A DNA stretch of 64,000 nt from the NCBI GenBank assembly GCA_963704075.1, contig CAVPGV010000014.1, forward strand, positions 1-64,000, given 5' to 3'. The DNA is from JADKAV01 sp963704075. GTDB lineage: Bacteria; Actinomycetota; Actinomycetes; S36-B12; UBA10799. How positions within the stretch are numbered: position 1 is the first letter of the stretch; every line of letters begins with the position of its first letter. Below the pieces are notes generated by a model. It saw nothing but the letters and a program-made list of their open reading frames with translations, was not told the origin of the DNA and made no database searches. The position numbers were made by a program, and so were the translations under genes. Of the stretch, positions 1 through 8,780 are shown piece after piece.

Positions 1-56
1 ACCAGATGTTCCGGCGAATTTGTGCACGGCGGTGACCCCTGGTCATCCTCAGTCGT

Positions 57-1596
57 CTACTTGGCTTTGAACCGTTTGGTGGTGGTGGGTCCGCGTCCAC
101 CGACACCGACGGCGGTGACTTGGAAGCGGTACTTCGTTGCCTTTGCGGGCTTTGGTTTTGAACACCCGTTTGCTGGTGGTCTTCCACTTCTTGTACTTCT
201 TCCCGCCCGGTTTGGAGATCCGCACCCGGTAGGACGTCGCGGCAGTCACTGGCTTCCAGGTGATCTTCACCGGACGCCTCTTGACCGCCACCTTGATACC
301 AGTCACAGCGGTCGGCGACTTCGGAACCGAAGTCATCGGCACCACGATGGCCGCCGTGTGGCCGCCGCTTGCAGCGATCGCGGTGACCAACGTATGGTGC
401 AGCGGCCCGGCGGTGTTCACCGCGACCGGCACCCTCGACCTCCTGGTGTTGTTGTTGCCCAACTGGCCGGAGGAGTTGCGGCCCCAGCAGTACACCTGGC
501 CGTCGGCCACCGCACACGAATGCGCGGCGCCCGCGGTGATCGCGGTGACCGTCTTACCGGCCAGCACCCCGGACGCGACCGCTACCGGCACACTGGAATA
601 CACGCGATAATCGGCGGTGCTGTTGTTTCCCAACTGCCCGGAGCCGTTGGAGCCCCAGCAGTAGGCCTGCCCGTCGGCCACCGCACACGAATGCAACCGG
701 CCGACTGCGATCGCGGTGACCATCCGACGGTGCAACGGCCCGGAGGTGTTCACCGCGACCGGCACCTTCGACTCCAGGTGCTGTTGTGGCCCAACTGGCC
801 GGCGCCGCCCTCGCCCCAGCAGTAGGCCTTGCCGTTGGCCACTGCACACGTACTGTGGGGCCCGGCGGCGATCGCGGTGACCGTCTTGTCGGCCAGCACC
901 CCGGAGGTGTCCACCGCCACCGGCACCGACGAATCCGTGGTGCTGTTGTTCCCGAGTTGCCCCCGTAGTAGTTGCCGCCCCAGCAGTAGGCCTGGCCGTC
1001 GGCCACCGCACAGGAGTGGCACGCGTCCGTCCGCGATCGCGGTGACCGTCTTGCCGGCCAGCACCCCGGAGGTGTCCACCGCCACCGGCACCGACGAATC
1101 CGTGGCGCTGTTGTTGCCCAATTGCCCGTAGCGGTTGTAGCCCCAGCAGTACGCCCGGCCGTCGGCCACCGCACACGAGTGGAAGAATCCGGCGGCGATC
1201 GCGGTGACCGTCCTACCGACCAGCACCCCGGAGGTGTCCACCGCGACCGGCACACTCGAGCTAGCGAAGCCGTTGGTGCCCAACTCGCCTCGAGTCGTTC
1301 CGGCCCCAGCAGTAGGCCTGGCCGTCGGCCACCGCACACGAATGGAAGAATCCGGCGGCGATCGCGGTGACCGTCTTGCCGGCCAGCACCCCGGAGGTGT
1401 CCACCGCGACCGGCACACTCGAATCGGTGGTGCTGTTGTCACCCAACTGCCCGGAGCCGTTGTAGCCCCAGGCCACGGCGCGGCCCGTCGTCGGTGCGGC
1501 AACCACCCCCGGCGCCATCAGGATCGACCCGGCCACCGCCATCCCGGCCAACACCGCCACCGGAGTCTTCGGTCTGGAACATGACACACCCCCCAC
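57..1596 (-). CDS. Secreted RCC1-repeat protein with C-terminal FN3-like domain (frameshifted)
   Basis: The N-terminus has a signal-peptide shape: a short basic start, then a hydrophobic stretch ending in an Ala-rich site around residues 15-35. About eight RCC1-type repeats of roughly 50 residues follow, each with a VPVAV..TSGVLAGKTVTAI core and an HSCAVADGQAYCWG core. The two Cys per repeat suggest disulphides in an exported protein. The C-terminal 100 residues resemble a fibronectin type III module and end in KRFKAK before the stop at 57-59. The reading frame changes about five times, near 1290, 1030, 970, 770 and 155, although repeat similarity continues through every break. The function is unknown; RCC1 propellers bind proteins or DNA. 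The start is a GTG at 1596. Repeats of about 150 bp are prone to misassembly, so the copy number is uncertain. Confidence 0.75.
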
Positions 1597-1765
1597 CTAG
1601 GCGAGGTGCCGGGCATCCGATCGCCGGGTGCCGGCGCCCCCACCGGCTACACACCAGGCTACGCCTCCACCGACCCACATGGGTGTACTCACCTGGCAGG
1701 GCAGGACCCCGCAACCACAGATATCCCGGCGAGTTTGCGCTGTGCGTCGGCCAGACACCCAGCAA

Positions 1766-2800
1766 TTACCCCTCTGACCTGGCCTTTCGAGACGGCTGCA
1801 CCCGTTTCGGCTCCCCGGGCATCTTCGGATAGTCAGGGGGATAGGGCATCTCGTCGCCGTCATACAGGTCGAGGGCCGGTTGCAGGTCGAACTCCTGCCC
1901 CCACCGATCGGCGTGCACATCGCCCACGCGCGCCACGCGGTCCGGCACTGTCGCGATGGTCCAGTCGCCGGGTTGGGTGTGGCCCACCTCGTCCCATGTC
2001 AGGGGTGTGGACACCGGTGCATTGGGCCGGGGCCGCACCGAGAAGGCGCTGGCGATCGTTCGGTCACGGGCGTTCTGGTTGTAGTCCAGGAAGATCCGCT
2101 CGCCGCGATTCTCCTTCCACCACTCGACCGTCACGAGTTCGGGGGCCCGTCGGGCCATCTCGCGGCCGATGCCGATGGCCGCGTGTCGCACGTCGATGAA
2201 ATCCCACCGCGGCTCGATCGGGACGAAGACGTGGAGCCCGCGGCCGCCGGAGGTCTTTGGCCAGCCCTGCAGTCCGAGCTCTGCGAGGATCTGTCGCAGC
2301 AGACCGGCCGCCTCGACGGCGTCGTCGAAGTCGGTTCCGGGCTGCGGGTCAAGGTCGAGGCGCAGTTCATCGGGGTGTTCGACATCCGGCGCAGTCACCG
2401 CCCAAGGGTGGAAGACGATCGTCCCCAAGTTGGCGCACCAGGCGATCACAGCCTGCTCCGTGGGGGTGATTTCGTCGGCCGTTCGCCCCGACGGGAACGC
2501 GATCTGGGCGCTGTGGATCCAGTCGGGTGCGTGCGACGGAATCCGTTTCTGGTAGAACGCCTCGCCCGGGCCGACCCGGCGACCCCGTTGCGCCATCTTC
2601 ACTCCGGGGAGCACGCCGTCGGGCCAGCGTTCCAGGGCCGTCGGGCGGTCCAGCAGGTACGGCAGCATGAACTCGGAGACTGCGGCGTAGTACTCGACCA
2701 CGTCCAACTTGGTATAGCCCGGTTCGGGAAAGTAGATCTTGTCAGGATGGGACACGCGCACCGACCGACCGCCCACTTCGATGTGCGTCTCGTCGGCCAT
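1766..2800 (-). CDS. ligD: LigD-type primase-polymerase (NHEJ), copy A
   Basis: This is a stand-alone archaeo-eukaryotic primase-type polymerase domain of the bacterial end-joining ligase D family, 344 residues from the ATG at 2800. The catalytic acidic pair is visible in RLDLDPQPGTDFDD, and the nucleotide-binding motif in SGGRGLHVFVPI. Such domains fill gaps and add nucleotides at broken DNA ends. The gene overlaps the ligase stop as ATGA, so ligase and polymerase are adjacent genes rather than the single LigD chain of mycobacteria. No LigD nuclease domain and no Ku are in the window. It is the left-hand copy of a tandem duplication. Its last 15 residues differ from copy B because small indels lie at the duplication edge. 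Confidence 0.88.
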   Translation of the reverse strand: MADETHIEVGGRSVRVSHPDKIYFPEPGYTKLDVVEYYAAVSEFMLPYLLDRPTALERWPDGVLPGVKMAQRGRRVGPGEAFYQKRIPSHAPDWIHSAQIAFPSGRTADEITPTEQAVIAWCANLGTIVFHPWAVTAPDVEHPDELRLDLDPQPGTDFDDAVEAAGLLRQILAELGLQGWPKTSGGRGLHVFVPIEPRWDFIDVRHAAIGIGREMARRAPELVTVEWWKENRGERIFLDYNQNARDRTIASAFSVRPRPNAPVSTPLTWDEVGHTQPGDWTIATVPDRVARVGDVHADRWGQEFDLQPALDLYDGDEMPYPPDYPKMPGEPKRVQPSRKARSEG

Positions 2801-3862
2801 CAGCGCACCTCCCCGGCAAGGACGGAGGCCACATCGAATCGCACGGGCTTTTCGAGTTGCTCGTAGGTGCAACTGGCCGGCTCCCGGTCCGGTCGCCACC
2901 GCACCAATGAGGCGACGTGTCGGAAGCGGTTGCCCTGCATATGGTCGTACTTGACTTCGGCCACCAGGATCGGTCGTAGCGGATGGAAACCCATGTCCTT
3001 CTTGCCCGTCCATCGCGACTGCATACCTGGCACCCGTTGACCCTCGGACTCCCATTTCCACGGGTGATCGTCGTCTGGGGCCAATCTCGAGGGCGGCCAG
3101 TTCCTTGGCCAGAGCGATCCGGTTCTCCCTGCTGAACGCACCGGCCGCGCCGACGTTATGCAATGTGCCCTCGTCGTCGTACAGACCCAGCAGCAGGGCA
3201 CCGAGCATCGGCGATCCGTCGGGTGCCGCATTCTTGTACGGTCGCCAGCCGGCGACCACGACGTCGGCCGTCCGAACATGCTTGACCTTGAGCATCGTCC
3301 GCTTGCCGGGGGAGTAGGGCTGGTCCGATGGCTTGCACACCACGCCATCCAGACCGGCTCCTTCGAAGAGGTCGAACCACTCCCGAGCCACGGCGGGATC
3401 CTTCGTGATCGGCGTCAGGTGCATCCCGGCGGGCAGGTCGATTCCCTCGAGCAACTCGCGACGTTCGGCGAACGGCCGCTGGCTCACGTCCTCGTCCTGC
3501 CACCTCAGGAGGTCGAATGCCACGTATTGGGCCGGGGTGTTCTGCGACAGTTCTTGAATCTTCCAGCCCCCTGCTTCGGAGCGCGGCCGGATCCGGTTGC
3601 TCAGAAGGTCGAACTCCAGTCCGCTGTCGCCGAGGATGACGAGTTCTCCGTCGAGCGTCGTACCAGCGGGCAGGTTCTGGCAGGCAGCGACGACTTCGGG
3701 GAAGAGGTAGGAGAAGTCCTCCTCCTTGCGGCTCTGCAGAACGCAGTCGTCTCCTCCTCGGAACACCAGGCAGCGGAAGCCGTCCCACTTCGGCTCGTAC
3801 AACAATCCCGGCGTGATGGGCACCTGGTCGCCGACGGCCTTGGCGAGCATGGGCTTGATCAT
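2800..3862 (-). CDS. ATP-dependent DNA ligase, copy A (frameshifted)
   Basis: The protein is an LigD/LigC-type ATP-dependent DNA ligase. Nucleotidyltransferase motif I is EPKWDGFR, with Lys as the adenylation site. Motif III lies in TTLDGELVILG, motif IV in GLDGVVCK, and motif V in MLKVKHVRT. The first 260 residues match copy B closely. One extra base near 3074 (GTCGTCTGGGG here, GTCGTTGGGG in copy B) shifts the frame, and translation then runs out of frame into the polymerase gene, producing a spurious 698-codon ligase-polymerase fusion ending at 1766. The intact form would end at 2800, overlapping the polymerase start. The start overlaps the RibD-like stop (ATGA), so reductase, ligase and polymerase form one transcription unit. 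Confidence 0.85.
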
Positions 3863-4422
3863 GTGACGTCCCAGAGTGTGAAGAGGCCTTCATCCATGAC
3901 GTGCGTGTGTTTGGGCCGGGTCCGCGCCGATACGCCGTCCAGGACAAGGCTGCCGAAGCCGCCGATCCCAGCCGAGATGCTCAGCGCCAGCTCGTCGACG
4001 AGGCCCTGCTCCAATAGCGTGCTGAACAACCGGGGGCCGCCTTCACACAAGATCTTGGGGTAGCGCTCGCGCAGGTCTGTGAGGTCCGATCCGTCGCTGA
4101 CGATCGCGCCCTCGATGTCCGGCACGTTCCCGCTGGCGGACACCAGGATGAGGGCCGGGGGTGCTGGTTGCTCGCGGAACTGCTCCCACGGGGACCTGAT
4201 CGCCACTGATTTGTAGGTCTCGGTCCGCGCAGTGCCCGCACCCACGAGGATCGCGTCACACCCTGCCCGCAGCATGTGGAACAGCCGTCGGTCGTGCGGT
4301 CCGCTCAAAGTGCCCGACAAGCCGTCGGGACCCTGAATGTGGCCGTCGAGACTGATCACGAAATTGACCCGCAGGCAGCGGCTCGGCCACGCGTACGCCT
4401 GCCAGAGTTCCTCGTCGTCCAT
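3859..4422 (-). CDS. RibD C-terminal-type pyrimidine reductase family protein, copy A
   Basis: The 187-residue protein has the dihydrofolate-reductase-like fold of the RibD C-terminal domain. It shows VNFVISLDGHIQGPDG near the start, the NADPH-site segment DAILVGAGTARTE, and the CEGGPRLFSTLL segment typical of the family. True RibD reductases reduce an intermediate of riboflavin synthesis; stand-alone family members often have unproven substrates. No deaminase domain is present. It is the first gene of a run with the ligase and polymerase, and it is divergent from the ZapE-like gene at 4493. Confidence 0.8.
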   Translation of the reverse strand: MDDEELWQAYAWPSRCLRVNFVISLDGHIQGPDGLSGTLSGPHDRRLFHMLRAGCDAILVGAGTARTETYKSVAIRSPWEQFREQPAPPALILVSASGNVPDIEGAIVSDGSDLTDLRERYPKILCEGGPRLFSTLLEQGLVDELALSISAGIGGFGSLVLDGVSARTRPKHTHVMDEGLFTLWDVT

Positions 4423-4492
4423 TCGCCTATCTGAACACTTGCACGGTGGGCCAGGCGCGTCGACCGGTCCGGCGCCCCGGTAGATTCCTTGC

Positions 4493-5503
4493 GTGCCGCC
4501 CAGCCTCTCCGACCGTCATCCCGAGGTGGTTGCCGGCGAACTGGTCGCGGGCCTCGTGCCACCCCCCCATTTCGGGTCGGTGAGCCTGGACTCCTACGTT
4601 CCGGATCCCAACTATCCGGGGCAGCGCGCTGCGGTGGCGAGCGCACGGGCGTTCCTTGCCGCCGGTGTTGCTCCGCAACGACGTCGGTGGCTACGTAAGG
4701 CGGCACCCGCCGAATTTCGGCCGGGTATCTACTTCGACGGTGGTTTCGGCGTCGGCAAGACGCACCTCCTGGCGTCGGTGTGGCACCTCGCCGAGACTCC
4801 GAAGGCCTACGGCACGTTCGTGGAGTACACCCACCTGGTTGGTGCGCTCGGTTTCAACGGAACCGTCGAGGCCCTGTCGGACCGGACACTGGTGTGCATC
4901 GATGAGTTCGAATTGGACGACCCCGGCGACACAGTGTTGATGAGTTCGCTGCTGATGGCCCTCACGGAGAAGGGGGTGCGCCTGGCCGCGACCTCGAACA
5001 CGCTGCCCGATGCGCTGGGGGAGGGTCGGTTCGCCGCTGACGACTTCCTTCGCGAGATTCAGGGCCTGTCAGCGCACTTCGACGTGATTCGCATCGACGG
5101 TGTGGACTACCGCCACCGCGGCGTCCCCGTTGCACCGCGGCCGTGGAGCGAAGATGCGGTCGTCCGGGCGGTGCAGGCCCGACCGGGCGCAACCCTCGAC
5201 GACTTCGACCGCGTGTGCCGACATCTGGCGACGATCCATCCTTCGAAGTACTCGAAGCTCGTCGCGGGTATCCCGCTGGTCGGTTTGACCGGGGTCCACC
5301 AGCTCACCGCGCAGGACGTGGCGTTGCGACTTGTTGTGCTGATCGACCGCCTCTACGACCAGGACGTGCCCGTTGCGGCCTCTGGGGAATCCGTGGGGCA
5401 GATCTTCGCGCCCGAGATGCTCGAGGGCGGCTATCGGAAGAAGTACTTCCGGGCGCTGTCTCGTCTGGCCGCCTTGGCCGACCTCGCCAACGATCAGGCG
5501 TGA
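4493..5503 (+). CDS. zapE: AFG1/ZapE-family P-loop ATPase, copy A
   Basis: The 336-residue protein belongs to the AFG1/ZapE family of AAA-like ATPases. Walker A is GGFGVGKTH and Walker B is VCIDEFELDDPGD. In proteobacteria ZapE acts at the division ring, and the mitochondrial homologue helps clear membrane proteins; the actinobacterial role is not established. The GTG start at 4493 is preceded by TAGATT at 4481-4486 with a 6-nt gap, which fits a leaderless transcript. It is convergent with, and overlaps by 10 bp, the DUF2505 gene. Copy B differs mostly at synonymous sites near the 5' end. Confidence 0.85.
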   Translation: MPPSLSDRHPEVVAGELVAGLVPPPHFGSVSLDSYVPDPNYPGQRAAVASARAFLAAGVAPQRRRWLRKAAPAEFRPGIYFDGGFGVGKTHLLASVWHLAETPKAYGTFVEYTHLVGALGFNGTVEALSDRTLVCIDEFELDDPGDTVLMSSLLMALTEKGVRLAATSNTLPDALGEGRFAADDFLREIQGLSAHFDVIRIDGVDYRHRGVPVAPRPWSEDAVVRAVQARPGATLDDFDRVCRHLATIHPSKYSKLVAGIPLVGLTGVHQLTAQDVALRLVVLIDRLYDQDVPVAASGESVGQIFAPEMLEGGYRKKYFRALSRLAALADLANDQA

Positions 5504-5994
5504 TCCTCGAGCCACTGGGCACCCACGCGCTGCTCCTTGTTCAAGTACTTGCTGATCCATTCGGCCGCGAACTTCTCGATGCGTCCGCCGACGAACGGCA
5601 CTGTGCACTTGATCGTGCCCTTGGTCTCGACGGCTGCGCCGGCGCCCTCGGGTCGTAGCGAAATCGTGCCGGAGAACCCGATGGGCTGACCGTCGAAGTC
5701 CACCGAGAACTCGGCGTCCCGGGCTCCTTGACCGTCGGCTGCGGCCCAGGTCTGCGTCTCGTCCATCGGAATGGTGTCGCCGAGGAAGCGCTTCACGAAG
5801 CCGGGAACCTTCGCGGGCATGACCCGCTTGTTACGGATCCGGGTGCGGTCACCGACCTCCTCGACCTCTGCCGTGACGTCGAGCGACCCGCTCTGCGTGC
5901 TCTTGTGGACGATGAACTCCTCGTCGGCCAGCATTGCGAAGACGGTGTCGGGGTCAGCGTCGTAGGACTGGACCTCATCGATGCGTGTAGCCAT
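5494..5994 (-). CDS. DUF2505 family protein, copy A
   Basis: This 166-residue protein begins MATRIDEVQSYDADPDTVF and has the START/polyketide-cyclase-like layout of DUF2505, a family seen mostly in actinobacteria and thought to bind a hydrophobic ligand. No enzyme activity is known. The ATG at 5994 was chosen by comparison with copy B. In this copy the upstream polymerase of block B reads through in the same frame, so a continuous 531-codon frame runs from 7089 to 5494. That fusion exists only because block B abuts block A and is probably not a real fusion protein. Confidence 0.75.
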   Translation of the reverse strand: MATRIDEVQSYDADPDTVFAMLADEEFIVHKSTQSGSLDVTAEVEEVGDRTRIRNKRVMPAKVPGFVKRFLGDTIPMDETQTWAAADGQGARDAEFSVDFDGQPIGFSGTISLRPEGAGAAVETKGTIKCTVPFVGGRIEKFAAEWISKYLNKEQRVGAQWLEDHA

Positions 5995-7089
5995 AGGCAC
6001 GATCCTGCCGTACGGCGACGCGATTGGTCTCGACGCGCCCGAGATCCGGCTCAGGGACCGTGGAACCTGGCCTTTCGTGAGGGCTGCACCCGTTAGCGGC
6101 TCGCCGGGCATCTTCGGATAGTCAGGGGGATAGGGCATCTCGTCGCCGTCATACAGGTCGAGGGCCGGTTGCAGGTCGAACTCCTGCCCCCACCGCTCGG
6201 CATGCACATCGCCCACGCGCTCCAGGCGGTCCGGCACCGTGACGATGGTCCATTCGCCGGGTTGGGTGTGGCCCACCTCGTCCCATGTCAGGGGTGTGGA
6301 CACCGGTGCATTGGGCCGGGGCCGCACCGAGAAGGCGCTGGCGATCGTTCGGTCACGGGCGTTCTGGTTGTAGTCCAGGAAGATCCGCTCGCCGCGGTTC
6401 TCCTTCCACCACTCGACAGTCACGAGTTCGGGGGCCCGCCGGGCCATCTCCCGGCCGATGCCGATCGCAGCGTGTCGCACGTCGATGAAGTCCCACCGCG
6501 GTTCAATGGGCACGAACACATGCAGCCCGCGCCCACCGGACGTCTTGGGCCAGCCCTGCATCCCGAGCTCTGCGAGAATCTCGCGCAGCAGACCGGCCGC
6601 CTCGACCGCGTTGTCGAAGTCGGTTCCGGGCTGCGGGTCGAGGTCGAGGCGCAGTTCATCGGGGTGTTCGACATCCGGCGCAGTCACCGCCCAGGGGTGG
6701 AAGACGATCGTCCCCAAGTTGGCGCACCAGGCGATCACAGCCTGCTCCGTGGGGGTGATTTCGTCGGCGGTACGTCCAGAAGGGAATGCGATCTGAGCGC
6801 TGTGGATCCAGTCGGGTGCGTGTGATGGGATGCGTTTCTGGTAGAACGCCTCGCCCGGGCCGACCCGGCGACCCCGTTGCGCCATCTTCACTCCGGGGAG
6901 CACGCCGTCGGGCCAGCGTTCCAGGGCCGTCGGGCGGTCCAGCAGGTACGGCAGCATGAACTCGGAGACTGCAGCGTAGTACTCGACCACGTCCAGCTTG
7001 GTATAGCCCGGTTCGGGGAAGTAGATCTTGTCAGGATGGGACACGCGCACCGACCGCCCGCCCACTTCGATGTGCGTCTCGTCGGCCAT
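5494..7089 (-). CDS. ligD: LigD-type polymerase copy B, reading through into DUF2505 copy A
   Basis: Residues 1 to about 340, from the ATG at 7089 down to about 6070, are the second copy of the LigD-type polymerase, with the same DLDP and SGGRGLH catalytic motifs as copy A. No stop follows the conserved MPYPPDYPKMPGEP tail. A linker of about 25 residues, translated from the block junction, leads in frame into the DUF2505 protein. Copy A has a stop near the equivalent point. The read-through comes from small indels at the duplication boundary near 6067, and a one-base difference near 6010 from the matching site at about 10309 also affects frame. The polymerase assignment is firm; the fused form is doubtful. 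Confidence 0.8.
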   Translation of the reverse strand: MADETHIEVGGRSVRVSHPDKIYFPEPGYTKLDVVEYYAAVSEFMLPYLLDRPTALERWPDGVLPGVKMAQRGRRVGPGEAFYQKRIPSHAPDWIHSAQIAFPSGRTADEITPTEQAVIAWCANLGTIVFHPWAVTAPDVEHPDELRLDLDPQPGTDFDNAVEAAGLLREILAELGMQGWPKTSGGRGLHVFVPIEPRWDFIDVRHAAIGIGREMARRAPELVTVEWWKENRGERIFLDYNQNARDRTIASAFSVRPRPNAPVSTPLTWDEVGHTQPGEWTIVTVPDRLERVGDVHAERWGQEFDLQPALDLYDGDEMPYPPDYPKMPGEPLTGAALTKGQVPRSLSRISGASRPIASPYGRIVPMATRIDEVQSYDADPDTVFAMLADEEFIVHKSTQSGSLDVTAEVEEVGDRTRIRNKRVMPAKVPGFVKRFLGDTIPMDETQTWAAADGQGARDAEFSVDFDGQPIGFSGTISLRPEGAGAAVETKGTIKCTVPFVGGRIEKFAAEWISKYLNKEQRVGAQWLEDHA

Positions 7090-8150
7090 CAGCGCACCTC
7101 CCCGGCAAGGACGGAGGTCACATCGAATCGCGGGGGCTTCTCAAGTTGCTCGTAGGTGCAACTGGCCGGCTCCCGGTCCGGTCGCCACCGAACCAATGAG
7201 GCGACGTGTCGGAAGCGGTTGCCCTGCATATGGTCGTACTTGACTTCCGCCACCAGGATCGGTCGTAGCGGATGGAAACCCATGTCCTTCTTCCCCGTCC
7301 ATCGCGACTGCATACCTGGCACCCGTTGGCCCTCGGACTCCCATTTCCACGGGTGATCGTCGTTGGGGCCAATCTCGAGGGCGGCCAGCTCCTTGGCCAG
7401 AGCGATCCGGTTCTCCCTGCTGAACGCACCGGCAGCGCCGACGTTATGCAAGGTGCCCTCGTCGTCGTACAGACCCAGCAGCAGGGCACCGAGCATCGGC
7501 GATCCGTCGGGTGCGGCATTCTTGTACGGTCGCCAGCCGGCGACCACGACGTCGGCCGTCCGAACATGCTTGACCTTGAGCATCGTCCGTTTGCCGGGGG
7601 AGTAGGGCTGGTCCGATGGCTTGCACACAACGCCATCCAGACCGGCTCCTTCGAAGAGGTCGAACCACTCCCGAGCCACGGCGGGATCCTTCGTGATCGG
7701 CGTCAGGTGCATCCCGGCGGGCAGGTCGATTCCCTCGAGCAACTCGCGACGTTCGGCGAACGGCCGCTGGCTCACGTCCTCGTCCTGCCACCTCAGGAGG
7801 TCGAATGCCACGTATTGGGCCGGGGTGTTCTGCGACAGTTCTTGAATCTTCCAGCCCCCTGCTTCGGAGCGCGGCCGGATCCGGTTGCTCAGAAGGTCGA
7901 ACTCCAGTCCGCTGTCGCCGAGGATGACGAGTTCTCCGTCGAGCGTCGTACCAGCGGGCAGGTTCTGGCAGGCAGCGACGACTTCGGGGAAGAGGTAGGA
8001 GAAGTCCTCCTCCTTACGGCTCTGCAGGATTATCCCTTCGTCCTCTCGGAACACCAGGCAGCGGAAGCCGTCCCACTTCGGCTCGTACAACAATCCCGGC
8101 GTGATGGGCACCTGGTCGCCGACGGCCTTGGCGAGCATCGGTTTGATCAC
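7089..8150 (-). CDS. ATP-dependent DNA ligase, copy B (intact)
   Basis: The 353-residue ligase has an adenylation domain with motif I EPKWDGFR near residue 25 and motif IV GLDGVVCK near residue 175, followed by an OB-fold region. Its length suits a LigC or LigD ligase domain without extra modules. The ATGA overlap with the polymerase at 7089 and the overlap with the RibD-like gene at 8147-8150 indicate translational coupling. It differs from copy A by a cluster of amino-acid changes near residues 37-42 (EDEGII here, GGDDCV in copy A) inside an otherwise almost identical stretch, which suggests recombination between variants. Confidence 0.9.
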   Translation of the reverse strand: MIKPMLAKAVGDQVPITPGLLYEPKWDGFRCLVFREDEGIILQSRKEEDFSYLFPEVVAACQNLPAGTTLDGELVILGDSGLEFDLLSNRIRPRSEAGGWKIQELSQNTPAQYVAFDLLRWQDEDVSQRPFAERRELLEGIDLPAGMHLTPITKDPAVAREWFDLFEGAGLDGVVCKPSDQPYSPGKRTMLKVKHVRTADVVVAGWRPYKNAAPDGSPMLGALLLGLYDDEGTLHNVGAAGAFSRENRIALAKELAALEIGPNDDHPWKWESEGQRVPGMQSRWTGKKDMGFHPLRPILVAEVKYDHMQGNRFRHVASLVRWRPDREPASCTYEQLEKPPRFDVTSVLAGEVR

Positions 8151-8710
8151 GTGACGTCCCAGAGTGTGAAGAGGCCTTCATCCATTACGTGCGTGTGTTT
8201 GGGTCGGGTCCGCGCCGATACGCCGTCCAGGACAAGGCTGCCGAAGCCGCCGATCCCAGCCGAGATGCTCAGCGCCAGCTCGTCGACGAGGCCCTGTTCC
8301 AAGAGCGTGCTGAACAACCGAGGGCCGCCTTCACACAAGATCTTGGGGTAGCGCTCGCGCAGGTCCGTGAGGTCCGATCCGTCGCTGACGATCGCGCCCT
8401 CGATGTCCGGCACGTTCCCGCTGGCGGACACCAGGATGAGGGCCGGGGGTGCTGGTTGCTCGCGGAACTGCTCCCACGGGGACCTGATCGCCACTGATTT
8501 GTAGGTCTCGGTCCGCGCAGTGCCCGCACCCACGAGGATCGCGTCACACCCTGCGCGCAGCATGTGGAACAGGCGTCGGTCGTGCGGTCCGCTCAAAGTG
8601 CCTGACAAGCCGTCGGGACCCTGAATGTGGCCGTCGAGACTGATCACGAAATTGACACGCAAGCAGCGGCTCGGCCACGCGTACGCCTGCCAGAGTTCCT
8701 CGTCGTCCAT
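8147..8710 (-). CDS. RibD C-terminal-type pyrimidine reductase family protein, copy B
   Basis: This 187-residue protein is identical or nearly identical to copy A at 3859-4422, with the same GAGTARTE and CEGGPRLFS motifs. The differences I can see are mostly third-codon positions. It heads the reductase-ligase-polymerase unit of block B and is divergent from the second ZapE-like gene. Confidence 0.8.
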   Translation of the reverse strand: MDDEELWQAYAWPSRCLRVNFVISLDGHIQGPDGLSGTLSGPHDRRLFHMLRAGCDAILVGAGTARTETYKSVAIRSPWEQFREQPAPPALILVSASGNVPDIEGAIVSDGSDLTDLRERYPKILCEGGPRLFSTLLEQGLVDELALSISAGIGGFGSLVLDGVSARTRPKHTHVMDEGLFTLWDVT

Positions 8711-8780
8711 TCGCCTATCTGAACACTTGCACGGTGGGCCAAGCGCGTCGACCGGTCCGGTGCCCCGGTAGATTCCTTGC

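Larger units (their letters stand above)
1776..6064. repeat. Tandem duplication, block A (about 4.29 kb)
   Basis: Block A runs from about 1776 (ACCTGGCCTTTCG) to about 6060 (CTCAGGGACC) and matches block B gene for gene at an offset of 4288-4289 bases. It holds polymerase, ligase, RibD-like, ZapE-like and DUF2505 genes. Divergence is uneven: some stretches of several hundred bases are nearly identical, while others differ at several percent of positions. Confidence 0.9.
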
